The notes under the pieces are model-generated. The model saw only the letters and a list, made by a program, of their open reading frames with translations. It was not told the DNA's origin and ran no database searches. A stretch of 64,000 bases of DNA from NCBI GenBank assembly GCA_019916065.1, contig CM034241.1:21219541-21283540 (forward strand), in the 5' to 3' direction. This stretch comes from Vitellaria paradoxa. Its lineage: Eukaryota; Streptophyta; Magnoliopsida; Ericales; Sapotaceae. Below, piece by piece: positions 10,938 through 22,619 of this stretch (its first letter is position 1; every line of letters starts with the position of its first letter). The position numbers and the translations under genes were made by a program.

Positions 10938-11278
10938 GTATCCTTTAGGGGTCTACGTAAAATAGGATAAAATTTGAAATCAACTTTAAATTTATTTATT
11001 TCATTCTCATCATTATCCACTGGAATCAAGGTAAGTGTTTTAAAATGAAGACCATGAAGCCTACAAATATTTGCCACCCCTTCATTACTTACCAAATCAA
11101 ACTTAAAATTGCCAACTGGGAAGTCATCACTATTGATCCAATTAACTTTAATTTCAGAAGATAATGAAACCAAAATATTATTTATGGAAGCTAATTTCTT
11201 ATATTCAGGACCACGAGTATATTCTTTTCCGTCTTCATTGATTGCTCGTTAAGCACCAATATCACCATATGCATCCAT
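10938..11278 (-). pseudogene. N-terminal part of the PMD-like pseudogene
   Basis: The minus-strand frame starts with ATG at 11276-11278 (MDAYGDIGA), meets one TAA at 11249-11251, then runs open for about 100 codons to the solo-LTR TSD at 10938. Segments include VNWINSDDFPVGNF and FKFYPILRRPLKDT. Reading across the solo LTR (counting GTATC once) keeps the same frame into the PMD segment at 9033, with one TAA just after the junction. This shows the two blocks were one coding region before insertion. The N-terminal segment itself has no family I recognise. Confidence 0.55.
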
Positions 11279-12116
11279 TTCTTAAAAAAAAAAAAAAAGA
11301 AAAGAAAAAATCAATCAAATAAGGCACCAGGCCAAAATTTAAATTGGGCATTAAGCCAAATAAAATTAGTTATCAAGCCATTGTCAAATCGGATATTAAG
11401 CCAAAATAAAATTGGGCACTAAGCCATAATCAAATTGAATATAAAGTTAGAGCTAAATCAGGTATTAAAGTCAGATTTAAATTAGGGATTAAACACTGAA
11501 TCCATTTCTAACATTAGGTCAAAATTAAAAGAATGAATGAAGGCCAAACAAAACTATAAAATCTAGCGGCAATATAGGGCCTAGATGATCCATTTAAAAG
11601 AAAAAAAAAAAAAAGATCAAGCTCTGCATATGTCAAATAAATTTCATATAAGCAATGCTTAAGGTGCACTGTTAAATTATTTTTAAAAAAATAAATAAAA
11701 ATGAATCTATAAAGTTTTAGTATGGATTTCTTCCTTTAATAAAGAATAATTAAAATATATATACTTACATATGTTACATATATGTGTGTTAAGAATGTTG
11801 ATTTTCTTTAAAAAAAAAAGCAAAAAAAAAAAAAAAAAAAGGATGTAGGGTCATCAACTGCCCACATCTATCAACTGGCCACATTCATAAATTGAGAACA
11901 TGATGCATATGGAGCCTTGTAAGTCTTTTATTTATAGAAGGACTATGAATACATTACAGGGAGTAGACAAAATGAAGAAATAGGACAAGAAGGAAAAAAT
12001 TAAGAAGAAGACGCAATAAGAAGAAAGAAGGATTATCTAAAATCCTACTGCAAAATGACAATGTATCTTCTTCTCCTATCTTCATCTTATTTTGTTTATT
12101 GTATCTAATTATAAAG
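11279..12116. other. Non-coding AT-rich stretch with degenerate short repeats
   Basis: No gene seen. Between about 11305 and 11500 a short unit around ATTGGGCA(T/C)TAAGCCA recurs imperfectly (near 11345, 11376, 11393 and 11415). Several poly-A runs follow (11283, 11600, 11808). Confidence 0.5.
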
Positions 12117-12228
12117 ACTCTTTTAAAGACTCCAGACTTAATCTTTGTTATATCTGATAATGATCAGAACTCTTTTAAAGACTCCAGACTTGATCTTTGT
12201 TGCATCTGATAATGATCAGGACTCTCTT
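12117..12228. repeat. 52-bp tandem repeat at the insertion site of a Tat/Ogre-like LTR
   Basis: ACTCTTTTAAAGACTCCAGA starts at 12117 and 12169, and a third unit begins at 12221 (ACTCTC). The third unit continues on the far side of the LTR at 19375 (TTTTAAAAACTCCAGACTTT), with a fourth near 19418. Confidence 0.7.
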
Positions 12229-12239
12229 TGTTGACACCC

Positions 12240-13982
12240 TGATTGTGCATGTTTTCTGTTTTATTATCAGGGCTATATAGTTATTTATAGGGAGTTATCT
12301 ATTAGAAATTCCATTTGTTACCGTTAACTGTGAATATTGATCAACTTATGGGATTTTGCAGGGTTACGTGACCAAACTGAGAGGAAATGAAGCAAACATG
12401 AGCTAAAATAGGAAAGGAGTTGAAGATGGATCTGAGGGGTGCCCCTCACCCCTCATCATCCACGGGCACCCCACATAAGCCATGGGCGCCCCACCCTAAA
12501 TTAGGTGGGTGCCCGCCGAGAGGTGTTTTTGAAGGAAAAGCTCAAGTCTCAGAGGACTTTTGTCAAACAGCTAGTGAAGTCTACCCACAGGCGGGGCTCA
12601 TTGGTCACGGGCGCCCCACCCTAAATCAGGTGGGAGCCCACCAAGAGGGGAAATTGGCTGCTCTTTGAGGATTTTTATCAAACAGTTGGGAGGTGTCCTT
12701 CAAGGGCGCCCCACACCTACCTTGGGCACCCATGACAATTCTTCCAGCAAACTTTTAGGATCAAGTACAAATTGTAAATTTACTATTATACCCTTGAATT
12801 ATGCACTATTATAAATAAGATAATTCCTAATGTATTGGGGTTCGAAAAACCTACATAGTCATTTTATATTTATTTCTGAGAGTTGGGGAACTACATTACG
12901 TTTATGTATTAGGATTAGTTAGACTTTCGTATGGTGATTTTGCTCTTCTATCTCCTAGGGTTTACATGTAAGTGCTTTACTTTTCAATATTTTCAATTTA
13001 AAGTACTTCATTTTCGTTTTTCGTCTTTCACTTTTACTTTGTAGTACTTCGTTTATGGTTTTCATCTTTCACTTTTACTTTGTAGTATTTCATTTCCGCT
13101 TTTCATCTTTCATTTTTACTTCGTACTTGTTCATTTTACATTAATGGATGATGTGCAAGTTTATTTTCCACTTTGTAGTTCAATTATATTAAGCTAGGGT
13201 TCGTTCTTGGCTTCAAGCCATTAAAGGTGGTGTGGTAGTTTGGTGAACTCAAACGTAAGAGGTTTTATTTCAATAAAATATTTTTTTTTATTTCTAATTG
13301 GAATTTTGTGGTAAGCTAGGATTCTTTCGAAATCAATCACCCGTGTTATAACCAAAGCTTGGTTACGATTGGCCACTTATGCACACCAAATGGTTGGTTC
13401 AATGACCTGGTGATTTGTAACCTATTTTCATAAAACTATAACTTCAGGTTTTATTAAAAATCGGTTCATCTGTGTTACAATCGAAGCCTAGTTACAAGTT
13501 AACGCTTGTGCATGCTAGGTGTTCGATTCAATGTCCTGATGAGTCTAAAACTAATTTCAAAAGCCTCTGTTTACTTTGAGTTCCATAAATTAGGTTTTAA
13601 TGAAATATCTTCTGACCCAGCAAAGCATGTGTGATTGCTAGGTTGAGTTATGAATGCGTTTGAGTAAACCATTACTATCCCACTACCGCATTTGGTTCGA
13701 AGCCAAGATTGTTTTAGTTATTTTATTTATAGTGTTTTTATCTTAATTTAGAACCACAATTCCTTCACTTCACGATTCTCAACCCAAACCATTATCAACC
13801 TTCTCCAAAAATCCAATCATGGTATAGATTAGATTAGAATCACCTACTAACTAAAATGAATAAGTCTAGTGTCTTTTAACACAACCCTCCCTGTGGAGAT
13901 GACCTCGGTTCTCACCGAGTAAGACTACGACAACCCTCTTGCACTTGAGAGGTAGAACCCAAACACATTTCAGGGTCGATCA
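12240..13982 (+). mobile_element. Solo LTR B, nested 11 bases inside LTR A
   Basis: It starts TGATTGTGCATG and ends CAGGGTCGATCA, with a perfect TSD CACCC at 12235-12239 and 13983-13987. The 3' end contains CCCTGTGGAGATGACCTCGG and CTCTTGCACTTG, the ending shared by many plant Athila/Tat LTRs. A TATA box lies at 12810-12817. Upstream of it, 12430-12720 is GC-rich with repeated GGGCGCCCC and GGGTGCCC blocks able to form hairpins. No internal coding region is present. Confidence 0.8.
12810..12817 (+). promoter_or_regulatory. TATA box of solo LTR B
   Basis: TATAAATA lies about 90 bases downstream of the GC-rich hairpin cluster, in the expected U3 position of a plant LTR. Confidence 0.55.
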
Positions 13983-14603
13983 CACCCCATATTTGCTTGG
14001 TACTTTATACATTTTTAAAATTCATTTGACATGCACATATCTTTGTAAATACTCAATTCTACTTCCAAACTATTTTTTATAATTTTCTTATGCTTTTAAT
14101 AGAGAAATTAGCCCAAATTCAATGCCGGGAATTGTTAGGTTAAAAAAGATTGTTGTGTCCTGAAATTCAGAGCAGAGTCAAATTGAGAGCTCGGATGAAA
14201 TCAAAACTTTGCAGGAATTTATGGAGACATTCAAGGAGGGGAAATCAACATTATTACATTAAAAAATTGGTTGAATTCAAGTTTCAAAGCTCAACTCGGT
14301 TTAAAGATCAAATTTGAAGATTACTGGCAAATTAGCAAAGCAATATTGATCGGAGTAAGCAAACCAAATTAAAAAAATGTAAAAAGCTCCAAAATCTTCA
14401 AGAACATGTGATGGGATTCAAGTTTGGGCTTGGAGCATTCAAAAAGTGCCTTCCAAAGTTGTTTCGACACCAGAATGTCCAAAGCTGCACTTATCAATAA
14501 AACTATAGCAACAAAGTCACAAACATTATTAAGACCCTCAAATCAAGTTGGAAGACTTTGAAATTGCACAAAAAAGTTGAAGCAATGTTCCTTGCAGCAA
14601 AGG

Positions 14604-16500
14604 TGACTGCTTTTAGAAAGTATATCTAAATCAAACCCCAAGTGCAAGGGTGTGCGGTGTAGTTTTAACTCGATGAGTCCGACGTCGAATCCACAGGGAA
14701 CTATGAGATTGAACACTAGGATTTTTTAAGTTCTTCTACCTACTGGTTTTGTTTTAAAAATAGGAAAAGAAAAAATTATGTTGGGTTTTGAAAAGTTTTG
14801 ATTACTAACTACTAAATAAATAAAATAAATAGCAATAATTAAATTAAACTAAAACGAAAGCAATAACACTACACATTCGAGATAATTTAAAGTCTTGATT
14901 CAACCTACAAATATGGGTAAATACCTTATTGTCATGTTTGGATGTGATTAGTATCTCGGTTTACAGGTCACGTTTAGGAAAAGTAAACCAGAAAGATTTC
15001 ATCGTGAAAGCTTTAATTTCCAGAGCACGATTTTAAAATCACGTTTAGGATAAATAAAACCAGAAAGATATTATCTTGAAAACATTCTTTGGTCCAGATC
15101 TCTTTTCTTTGATTTCAAAATATAAAGAAAGTTTTAGTCATGTAACGTCATCAGGGATTTCAACGAAATATGATCGAGGTTACATGTTTTTGAAAGTTTT
15201 TGAAAATCAAAAGAGAAAGAAAACTAGAAAATATACCTAAATCTATTTCATTTGTTTTCAAAGTATAAAGAAAGTTATAATCTAGTGTAGTTATCAGTGA
15301 TTTCAAGGAAATATGATAAACTACACAAGTTTTTGAAGGTTTCGAAAACATTCGAAACTAGATTTAGAGAACAAGAACCCTAACATGTAACTTTTACATT
15401 ACATCCTTGGATTCGATCACATCCAACATTCAAATAAAGATTCACCCATCATTGATAGGTTGAATCAATAATAAAAATCTAGCCTAACATGGATAAAATA
15501 ATAAAACAGTAAATAAAAAGAGAATACGAAAATAAATAAATTTTATTGAATAAAATAAAGTGCGTACCATTTTCGCAGCGAATTAAACTCAAATCTGAAA
15601 GCAATCAATCAAAAATTCTTCAAAAACTAAACTAAGAACTCTCACTAATCTATTTTAATGAAAAGCTAACCTAAAAATTACAGAAAAAAAACGTAAGTGA
15701 GAAGTCTCCTTTTCGATCGTCAAAGCTACATGTATATAGAGGAGATGAAAAACCCTAAAAATTTAATATATCCACACAAATCAACCTTCTGTGGTATGGA
15801 CCATTGGGTCTGGGGGTCCGGACCACAGTGTACTTCCTCTTTAATTCATGTTTTGCTTCTAACAGCTTTCTGTCCTCAACTTCCAATGCTATTTTGACCT
15901 CAAAGATGATGGATTCAGGCTTCGGATAAAACACAAAAGTTGTAATCCTTTGAGTCTTTTTTCTAATCCAAAAAGAAGCAGGTTAATCTGACTTGTGAGT
16001 GAAAATATATGATAAAAATACTGACAGAGTGTCAAGCTGGAACTTCAGCTACACACCAGTTCAACCATCTTAAACTTTAGACCATTTTCTTCTCCTTGAT
16101 GGCCATAGTAACTGATCTCATTCCTTGGGATGGTTGTTGGGATGTTGAGAAAGTCTTGAAAGTCATTGGACATATCGGCATTCTTGTCTTGAAGATGTTT
16201 TCCCCCATGCGTGCCAAGTGATCGGCGAAATGCCTCAAAAGACACCAAAGCCTATTCTTGACTTCCTTACTCCAGTTTGCTTTGGCTCCAGTCTGAACCA
16301 CCTGTTGAGGTGTCCGGACCATAGCAACTTCTTCAATCTCTTCACCACTGCTTATCTTGATAATTTTTTACTTTTCTCTGCATTTTGAAAACAAAATACC
16401 ATAAATTACAAAACATAACTAAAACTTCAAAATTAATTAAATAAATGCATGTTTTATGTTGTAAATGATTCTTTGTAATTACACTTTTCAAGTGTAATCA
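14604..16500 (-). mobile_element. Solo LTR, family S1 copy 2
   Basis: It is flanked by a perfect TSD, AAAGG, at 14599-14603 and 16501-16505. On the minus strand it starts TGATTACACTTGAAAAGTG and ends with CCTTGCACTTGGGGTTTG and AAAGCAGTCA. It is 1897 bp long and recognisably related to 9034-10937 and 55570-57453, but its middle is strongly diverged. It is nested in Tat/Ogre-like LTR A. Confidence 0.85.
15790..15829. repeat. Imperfect GC-rich hairpin in S1 copy 2
   Basis: CTGTGGTATGGACC and GGTCCGGACCACAG form a near-perfect inverted repeat at the same place as the perfect hairpin of copy 1, with two mismatches in the left arm. Confidence 0.6.
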
Positions 16501-17937
16501 AAAGGTATAGCTAAATCAGGTTTGTATGAATTTTGGTGACTCCCTCCGAAGTCTTAACTCAAAATTTTATTAATTATTTGTAAATTTGTAGATAGGCCTG
16601 GGAGTCATTCTGAGGGCTTTTTTGGAATCCTTATACTTGATTTTAGTAGGTAGGGTCCCCCTGTGTATACCTGTAAAGGTTACAGAGAAGATTTGGTGCC
16701 CCCTCTCTATTTAAGTCTGTTTTGGCATAGCATTTTTCAAATGAACACAACTCAACTTCACAAATCCCAAATTGAGTCTAGTTTTGACCTAATTGGTCTA
16801 AAAAAAGTGTCTGGGAGGTCCCGAAAGCTCTCAAAAATTGTGCCAAAGGTTTTAGAATTGCCTGAACCTTTGCAAATGAAACCTGAATTTTGCAAAACAT
16901 GGTCTAAGCTAGGGGTTGAAGCCAAATGGCCTCACTTTTTAGCCTTGACACAAAAAGCTTTGCCAAAGCAAGCTTAGAAAACATTTTTGCCTACCTCAAA
17001 ATGTAAACTTGTCTGCTTGCTTTATTTTGCTATCATATTCACTCGTGGTGTTGTGCAAACCTTTTTGCTCATCCTGTTTAGCAAAAAAAGCCACAAAATG
17101 AGCTTGGCAAATATTTTTGCCTTCCTTATCAGGCAAACTTGTTCACCTCATTGGATTGGGCAATGTTTTTTGCCCGTTTAAAACGAGCAAAACTTTTCTT
17201 CGGACAAAATACCCATATAAGGTGGCCTTCCTCTTTTCTCATTTCCATCCCACCCACCTCCCTCTTCTCTCATTCCCTAAATTCGCCCACTAGGAGGTGT
17301 TCTTAAGGTTTTTTAGAAGAATTCCATGTTTTCTCTCTCTAGAGTTTCACGTTTGGTATTATTTTCTCTCTCTAAAATTTTTTATATTTTTAATTTGTTT
17401 GTTTAAGTGTTATAATTAGTATGTTTTTAGGATGAAAAATATTTTTATAATAAAATAAAAATTACTTTGTCAATGAATGGTATGCAATTCATAAGTTAAG
17501 TCTAGGTTCTGCTCGATGTATGATATTGAGCAAATAAAATGGAGATAACCTTAGAAAATTTTTCACAGCATAATACCATGTTATGATGTATATTCACATG
17601 TAATATTCTGCTTAAGTTCTGATATTTTCCATGTTAAAATAATGCTAAAAATGGTAGAACACTAGAAAGTATGTAAACACATACTCACGACTGTGAAAAT
17701 AGTCTTAGAAATTAATTGTTTATCAATCCAGAGTATTTAAATGAGCGAGTAACACTCTAGAGAATGGAAAGTAGACTAGGATTATTTAAAGTTATTAATC
17801 ATTAAAGTTATTTCTCTTGTAGAAATATTTATGAAATATACTCTGTGAATGTATCACTATTGTGATAAGAATTGTCATTATACTTGAGCATTTACATAGC
17901 ATCAAACCTTTAATCTATGTTGCATAGACTTAACTAA

Positions 17938-18440
17938 ACTTAGAGCAAGGCTTGGGACTAAAGCTCCTTACCAAACCAGACTAGATAAAGCTAGGCACAG
18001 GAGCGAAACTCCTTACCAAACCAGACTACATAAAGCAAAGCTCAAGAGCAAGGCTCCTCACTAGATCAATTTGAGTAGGGCTCATTCCTGGACCAAGTGT
18101 GAAGCATTGAATCCTTTTTCACACGAGAGTGCATCCCAAGAGTAAAACCCCTTTGGTTGGAGCAAGACTCTTTCCCCCAAAATCATGTACTAAGCACTAA
18201 CTTGACCTTAGGAGCGAAGCTCCTAATCAAAACCAAATAAAGCGAGGCTCCTTTCCAAACCATAAAGCTAAGCTCATTTATCAAAACCACACCTGATTAA
18301 AGCTAAGCTTGGGAGTGAAACTCCTTATCAGGACAAACTAGAGTGAACGAGGCTTACTTGCAGATAAAGTGCTAAGCACTGTATCCTTCCAGCACCAAAA
18401 CTTATTCTAAGAGTGAAACTCTATATCACAGCAAAGCTCT
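17938..18440 (+). repeat. Degenerate tandem repeat within LTR A
   Basis: A block resembling AAAGCTCCTTACCAAACCAG recurs (near 17960, 18007, 18053, 18215 and 18317), with GATAAAGC or GAGTAGGGC following. The units are too diverged to give one exact period. It probably belongs to the R/U5 part of the LTR. Confidence 0.5.
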
Positions 18441-19374
18441 ATTCTTAAAATCATGTGCGAGGTACTAATTCATCATTTGACTAGATTCCTTGAAGTTATG
18501 TGTTAAACACTAATTTCTAATTTGATACTTTGACTCAAACTGGCTTTTCATCTCTCAAATATACAAGTAGTTTGGACCACTTTAGGTCTGAACGACGATG
18601 ACCTGATCCGTTCTCAGGGTACGTAGGCAGCTTGGGCACATAGCCTGGGTCCGATCACCACTATTATCATTACTATCATCAGTATTACTTGGTTATTTAG
18701 ACCTTCAAAACATTGCATAGAATATATCATATCTACTAACCTCTATAAATCTAGTTCTCTGCAGAAGCCAAATCATGCATGGAATTTTAGCAGAAGGTTA
18801 GTCTCTAAATTTGCATTAAAGTCTACCTTGCATATAAACCCTAGGAAACATTATTGCCAAATAGGCAAACATATCACTGCATTCACACACGAACTATAAC
18901 TAGCTTAATTCTCGATCCAGATACGTAGGCAATCCGATCAAGCACAGCCATCTCACATTCCATGCATCATATGCACTCACAGTTTGCTTTGTTATAACCT
19001 TAAATGAATCAAATATTATTTGGTGAGATCGTAATTATGAAAATTGGAAAAGGATTCTGGATGTCCTCAGGTAATCCAAGCGTATCAGTTTTTGAACATA
19101 ACCGAGCCCCCAGATTTAGTATCTCTGATTATACAGATTGAATTGGAGTCATTGAAAAGGGCCTTTTAAATCACTTCCTTTTAAAAATAATAATATCTTA
19201 AAAAGAACCATTTCAATAAGTATTAAGTGGCGACTGCTTGATTTATAACACTTGGCCCTATTTTAAAACATATAATCATTTTTAAACATTTTGTGTGATC
19301 TTGGACGCACCAATCACAATAAAGACAAGAGACTTGCGCCCACCTCAACCCGACACGTGAATCCAGTCGCGACA

Positions 19375-20339
19375 CTTTTAAAAACTCCAGACTTTATATT
19401 TTCCAATTAAAGGACTCTTTTTAAAAACTCCAGATCTAAAATCAAAATCTGTTTAGGATTAGGAGTTATGTTGGCCTTTAGTTCTAATCCTTTACAAATT
19501 AAAAAAAATAATAATAATAGCTATCTATTGCTTTAAAATGTAAGTAGCAGTTGGCCTTAATCCTAATCCTTTGCAAATAAAAAAATAACTTTATCATCAA
19601 AATGTCAAGTACTGCCACCGCTAAATAGCATAATCTTCTTCACGTTTCAAATCCCATATGATAGAGAGAGAGAAACTTCTACTAAAAATTGGGCTTCGAT
19701 GCAACCTAGAGAATCTTGATCTCCATATTTGGGTCTTTAAATTACCTCAACTGCCCAACGATTTAGAAATTTAATTTCTGAAGCAACTCAACATATTTGT
19801 TCATTTAAATAGTAAATAAAAAAAATCAATCAACGGTGGGAAGACAATGCATTTCAAGTACTCGGAAGATATTAAAATAAAGTTGGATTGGACAAATAAG
19901 ATCCTAGCATAATTCTAAATTTTTGTCTTAAAGCTTTAATTTCTTCAGAGCTTCAAATTAAAGCTTCTTAATAAATCAAATAAAAAAGGGGGTTTAATAA
20001 TAAAAGCAAGAACTAAATTTAACTTAGACATGTAGGTAACCCATTTAAATGGGTACAATCACAGCTCTTGTAAACCCAAAAGTTCACCCCCCAAAAAATT
20101 AATAATAAATAAACAAATAATTATTATTAGAGGGAAAAATAACTAACTACCTATTTAAAAATACACTAATGAATTTATTCATTATCATTATGCCTTGATC
20201 CTATCAACCATGTGTACATAGGAAGTTAGAATTATTTATCTTGGTTCTGCCACTTAAAATAAATAAAATAAATGTCCACTCTTGATGCCTAAATGGGCCT
20301 GACCCACATAATATTCTATAATAGGAATGAAATTGTGTT
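19375..20339. other. AT-rich intergenic stretch
   Basis: No gene seen. It begins with the continuation of the 52-bp repeat (ACTCCAG at about 19385 and 19428). It also has two copies of a block around GTTGGCCTTTAGTTCTAATCC (about 19469 and 19551), then low-complexity sequence. Confidence 0.5.
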
Positions 20340-20744
20340 TTTGCAATCAACATTTTTCTTTTAATATTTTTGCTTAGCATTGGTTAAGTTAAAAAAAATA
20401 AAATAATTATTTTTAATATGCTTGTTAAAAATATAAATATATTTAAATTTTGTTTTAATCTTCAACATATTCCTTTGTAAACATATTCCTTCGTACCAAT
20501 ACAAGATTAAGTATTTTTGTCAAACATTTGTAAACATTTATTTATGAAGGATAATTAGGTCATTTTAAATAAAAATAATTAATTTTTTATTTAGTTAAAA
20601 TAAAATAAAATAAAAAATATTTTTGACATGCCTGTTAAAAATAAACTATAATTAAATTTTACTTTTATCTTCAATATATTATTTTGTATCAAACTAAGCT
20701 CTAAGTACTTTTGTCAAAATTTTGTAGAAGTTTATTTATGTAGG
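20340..20744. repeat. Left arm of an AT-rich inverted repeat
   Basis: The reverse complement of this stretch matches 53620-53990. Shared blocks include AATTATCCTTCATAAATAAATG / AATTATCCCTCATAAATAAATG, TTTACAAA, and GAATATGTTGAAGATTAAAA. Each arm carries about two units of roughly 185 bases. The Athila complex was inserted at the loop (TSD GTAGG at 20740-20744). Confidence 0.65.
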
Positions 20745-22264
20745 TGATTGGACATCAATTGATACATATTTATACATTCAAATTACACTTGCACACATCA
20801 TAAAAAGACATAAAATCTATGTTTTGTGCAGATTTCATCTCCATATCTCCAAAGTGGATTGTGTGTTGATTTCCATCACAAGAACAAGAAATTAAGCTAC
20901 ATTGAGGATGTTGAGAAGAAAGCATGCTGCACAACACATCAAAGGATTGAAGCTATTTCAGAAGAAGAAGAAAATTCAGTTGAAATCAGTGCAAAGAAAT
21001 CAGAATCACTATTCTGGAAATTTCTGCAGCAGGGGATCGTATTCGAATATGGGTTTACTGTATTCGAATATGAGCTTCTTCACAGCAACGAATTCCATGT
21101 GACCCCAACTTCCCCACGTGATGTAATCTGCAATCCAGGGAGGGCAAATCAGGAAAAGATATAGGAGAGAGAAGAAGCCATCATGAAGGGAACATTCGGT
21201 TAGAGGAGAGAGAAAAGATATAGGAGAGAGAAGGAAGAAAGAAGTGGGAGGAGACCCACGCGAGAAGAACAGAGGGCATTCGGCTGAGATTTTTCAGATT
21301 TCGTAGAGAGAGTTTTAGAGAGTTTTTCATTGAGAGTTCAGAGTTTTATATTGGAATTTTAATTCAGCATTGGAGTTTTGGAGATTTACACATTGAATTC
21401 ATTCCAATTTCTGTAATCAGATTTTGAAGTCTAAATCCATTTAACTTTCAATTTCAGATTGCAATGTCTTCCAATCAGATTTCCATTTCTGTTTTTCTTC
21501 TTTTCAACATGCTCGGCTAAGTTTTCTTGAGCCAAGGCAAGGGTAATGCCCTTCCAATGAATCTCAAGTGGCCGAACTTCATGAATTTACCTTGAGTTTT
21601 TATGGTTATCAAATCAATTTGCAGCTGGGTGTCTTAGAACTCATTGATTCAAGACCCGATTAATCCAACTTTGTATATCCTATTGATGAGTTCATAGGTG
21701 TTGCTTAACTTAGAACTCTCATGACATTGTTGTATGTGGGTTGCTAGAATTAGAACTCCTATTGTCCTTAAAATAGGTTATGCACATTGAGTGTTTAATC
21801 CATGGTTTGTTTCAATTGAAATTAATTTTCTCAAAAATCAGTACAAATTGATTTGGTAAATTTATAAGCTCTTGGCACTTGAAATTCATTTGGATTGGTA
21901 TTAAACTTGCCTTGCTCAACCTTTTTATCATTTAATCTTTAGTTTAAATTCACTTTGCTTTTGGAAAGTTAGTTCAAAATCATCAACCAACCAAATCAGA
22001 TTTTAATTTTCTATTTTACATTTTTCTGTGAGTTGTGTTTTGCCAAATTAATCTCCATTAGAGTCATTCACTTCATTACTCCCTAGATCCCTGTGGAAAT
22101 GACCTGGGACTTACCAGTTATTTTGTGCTTCAACCACACCTTGCACTTGGGGGAAAACTTGTCTTGACTTACCTCACTTAACATTTTCTTTAACTTTGAA
22201 TTTATAATCTGAATTTTCATTTGAGCTTTTATCTTGAAGTGAGGTAATTAAACAAGAACAAGCA
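20745..22264 (+). repeat. Athila LTR1 (1520 bp)
   Basis: It starts TGATTGGACATCAATTG and ends GAACAAGCA, followed by the primer-binding site. It shares the variants GAGAAGAACAGAGGGC, GAGTTGTGTTTT and CATTACTCCC with LTR4, and not with LTR2 or LTR3. Confidence 0.9.
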
Positions 22265-22272
22265 CAAATTTA

Positions 22273-22290
22273 TGGCGCCGTTGCCGGGGA
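22273..22290 (+). other. Primer-binding site, tRNA-Asp type (copy 1)
   Basis: TGGCGCCGTTGCCGGGGA lies 8 bases after LTR1. It is the known plant Athila/Tat primer site, complementary to the 3' end of tRNA-Asp. Confidence 0.85.
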
Positions 22291-22619
22291 TCTTTGAGAA
22301 GCAATGGTGTTTTGAGCCTTTGGAGCATTGACTGGCAGTACATCTCACCATCATCTTCAACAACAGAGCTGCTTAACTTGTTGAGTAACTTTGTTTCATC
22401 TCTATTTCTATTTCTTTTATAGTTTTAGTTGTTAGTTTAGTTTTAGAACTGCTTGCATCTGAATCCTGAAATTCTGATTTGAATCTATTTCATCTGATAT
22501 TCGAATACGGCTGCATTTCTCTGCTGAGAGCTGTAGTTGCAATTCTCTGTGAATCAGTAGATGAAATTGTGAAGTTAGGAGTTTAGATTGGAGTTTTGTG
22601 TCAGTCTGAATTTCTGTTT

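Larger units (their letters stand above)
12229..19374 (+). mobile_element. Tat/Ogre-like solo LTR A with two nested solo LTRs
   Basis: It begins TGTTGACACCC at 12229 and ends CCAGTCGCGACA at 19374. TSD copies are CTCTT (12224-12228) and CTTTT (19375-19379), one mismatch. The pre-insertion tandem repeat continues across it. The right part has TACGTAGGCA twice (about 18611 and 18922), GTGGCGACTGC, and the ending found also in the LTR at 54810-59652 (ATCCAGTCGCGACA against ATCCAATCACGACA). TACGTAGGCA and the CGCGACA end are typical of Tat/Ogre LTRs. A promoter-like CATATAAGG lies near 17213. Removing nested insertions at 12240-13987 and 14604-16505 leaves about 3.5 kb. No internal region exists here. 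Confidence 0.7.

Noticed and set aside
12420..12668. A Pro/Gly/His-rich frame of 82 codons
   Set aside because: It lies in the GC-rich inverted-repeat cluster of solo LTR B and has no recognisable domain.
12229..13984. Solo LTR with ends TGTTGACACCC and CGATCACA
   Set aside because: No TSD fits these ends (CTCTT against CCCCA). Moving the start to 12240 and the end to 13982 gives the perfect TSD CACCC and leaves 12229 as the start of the outer LTR.
20826..21164. A 112-codon frame repeated identically in all four Athila LTRs (also at 33223, 45613 and 52147)
   Set aside because: It opens with GTG and has no in-frame ATG. The LTRs are near-identical as DNA, so its survival says nothing about selection.
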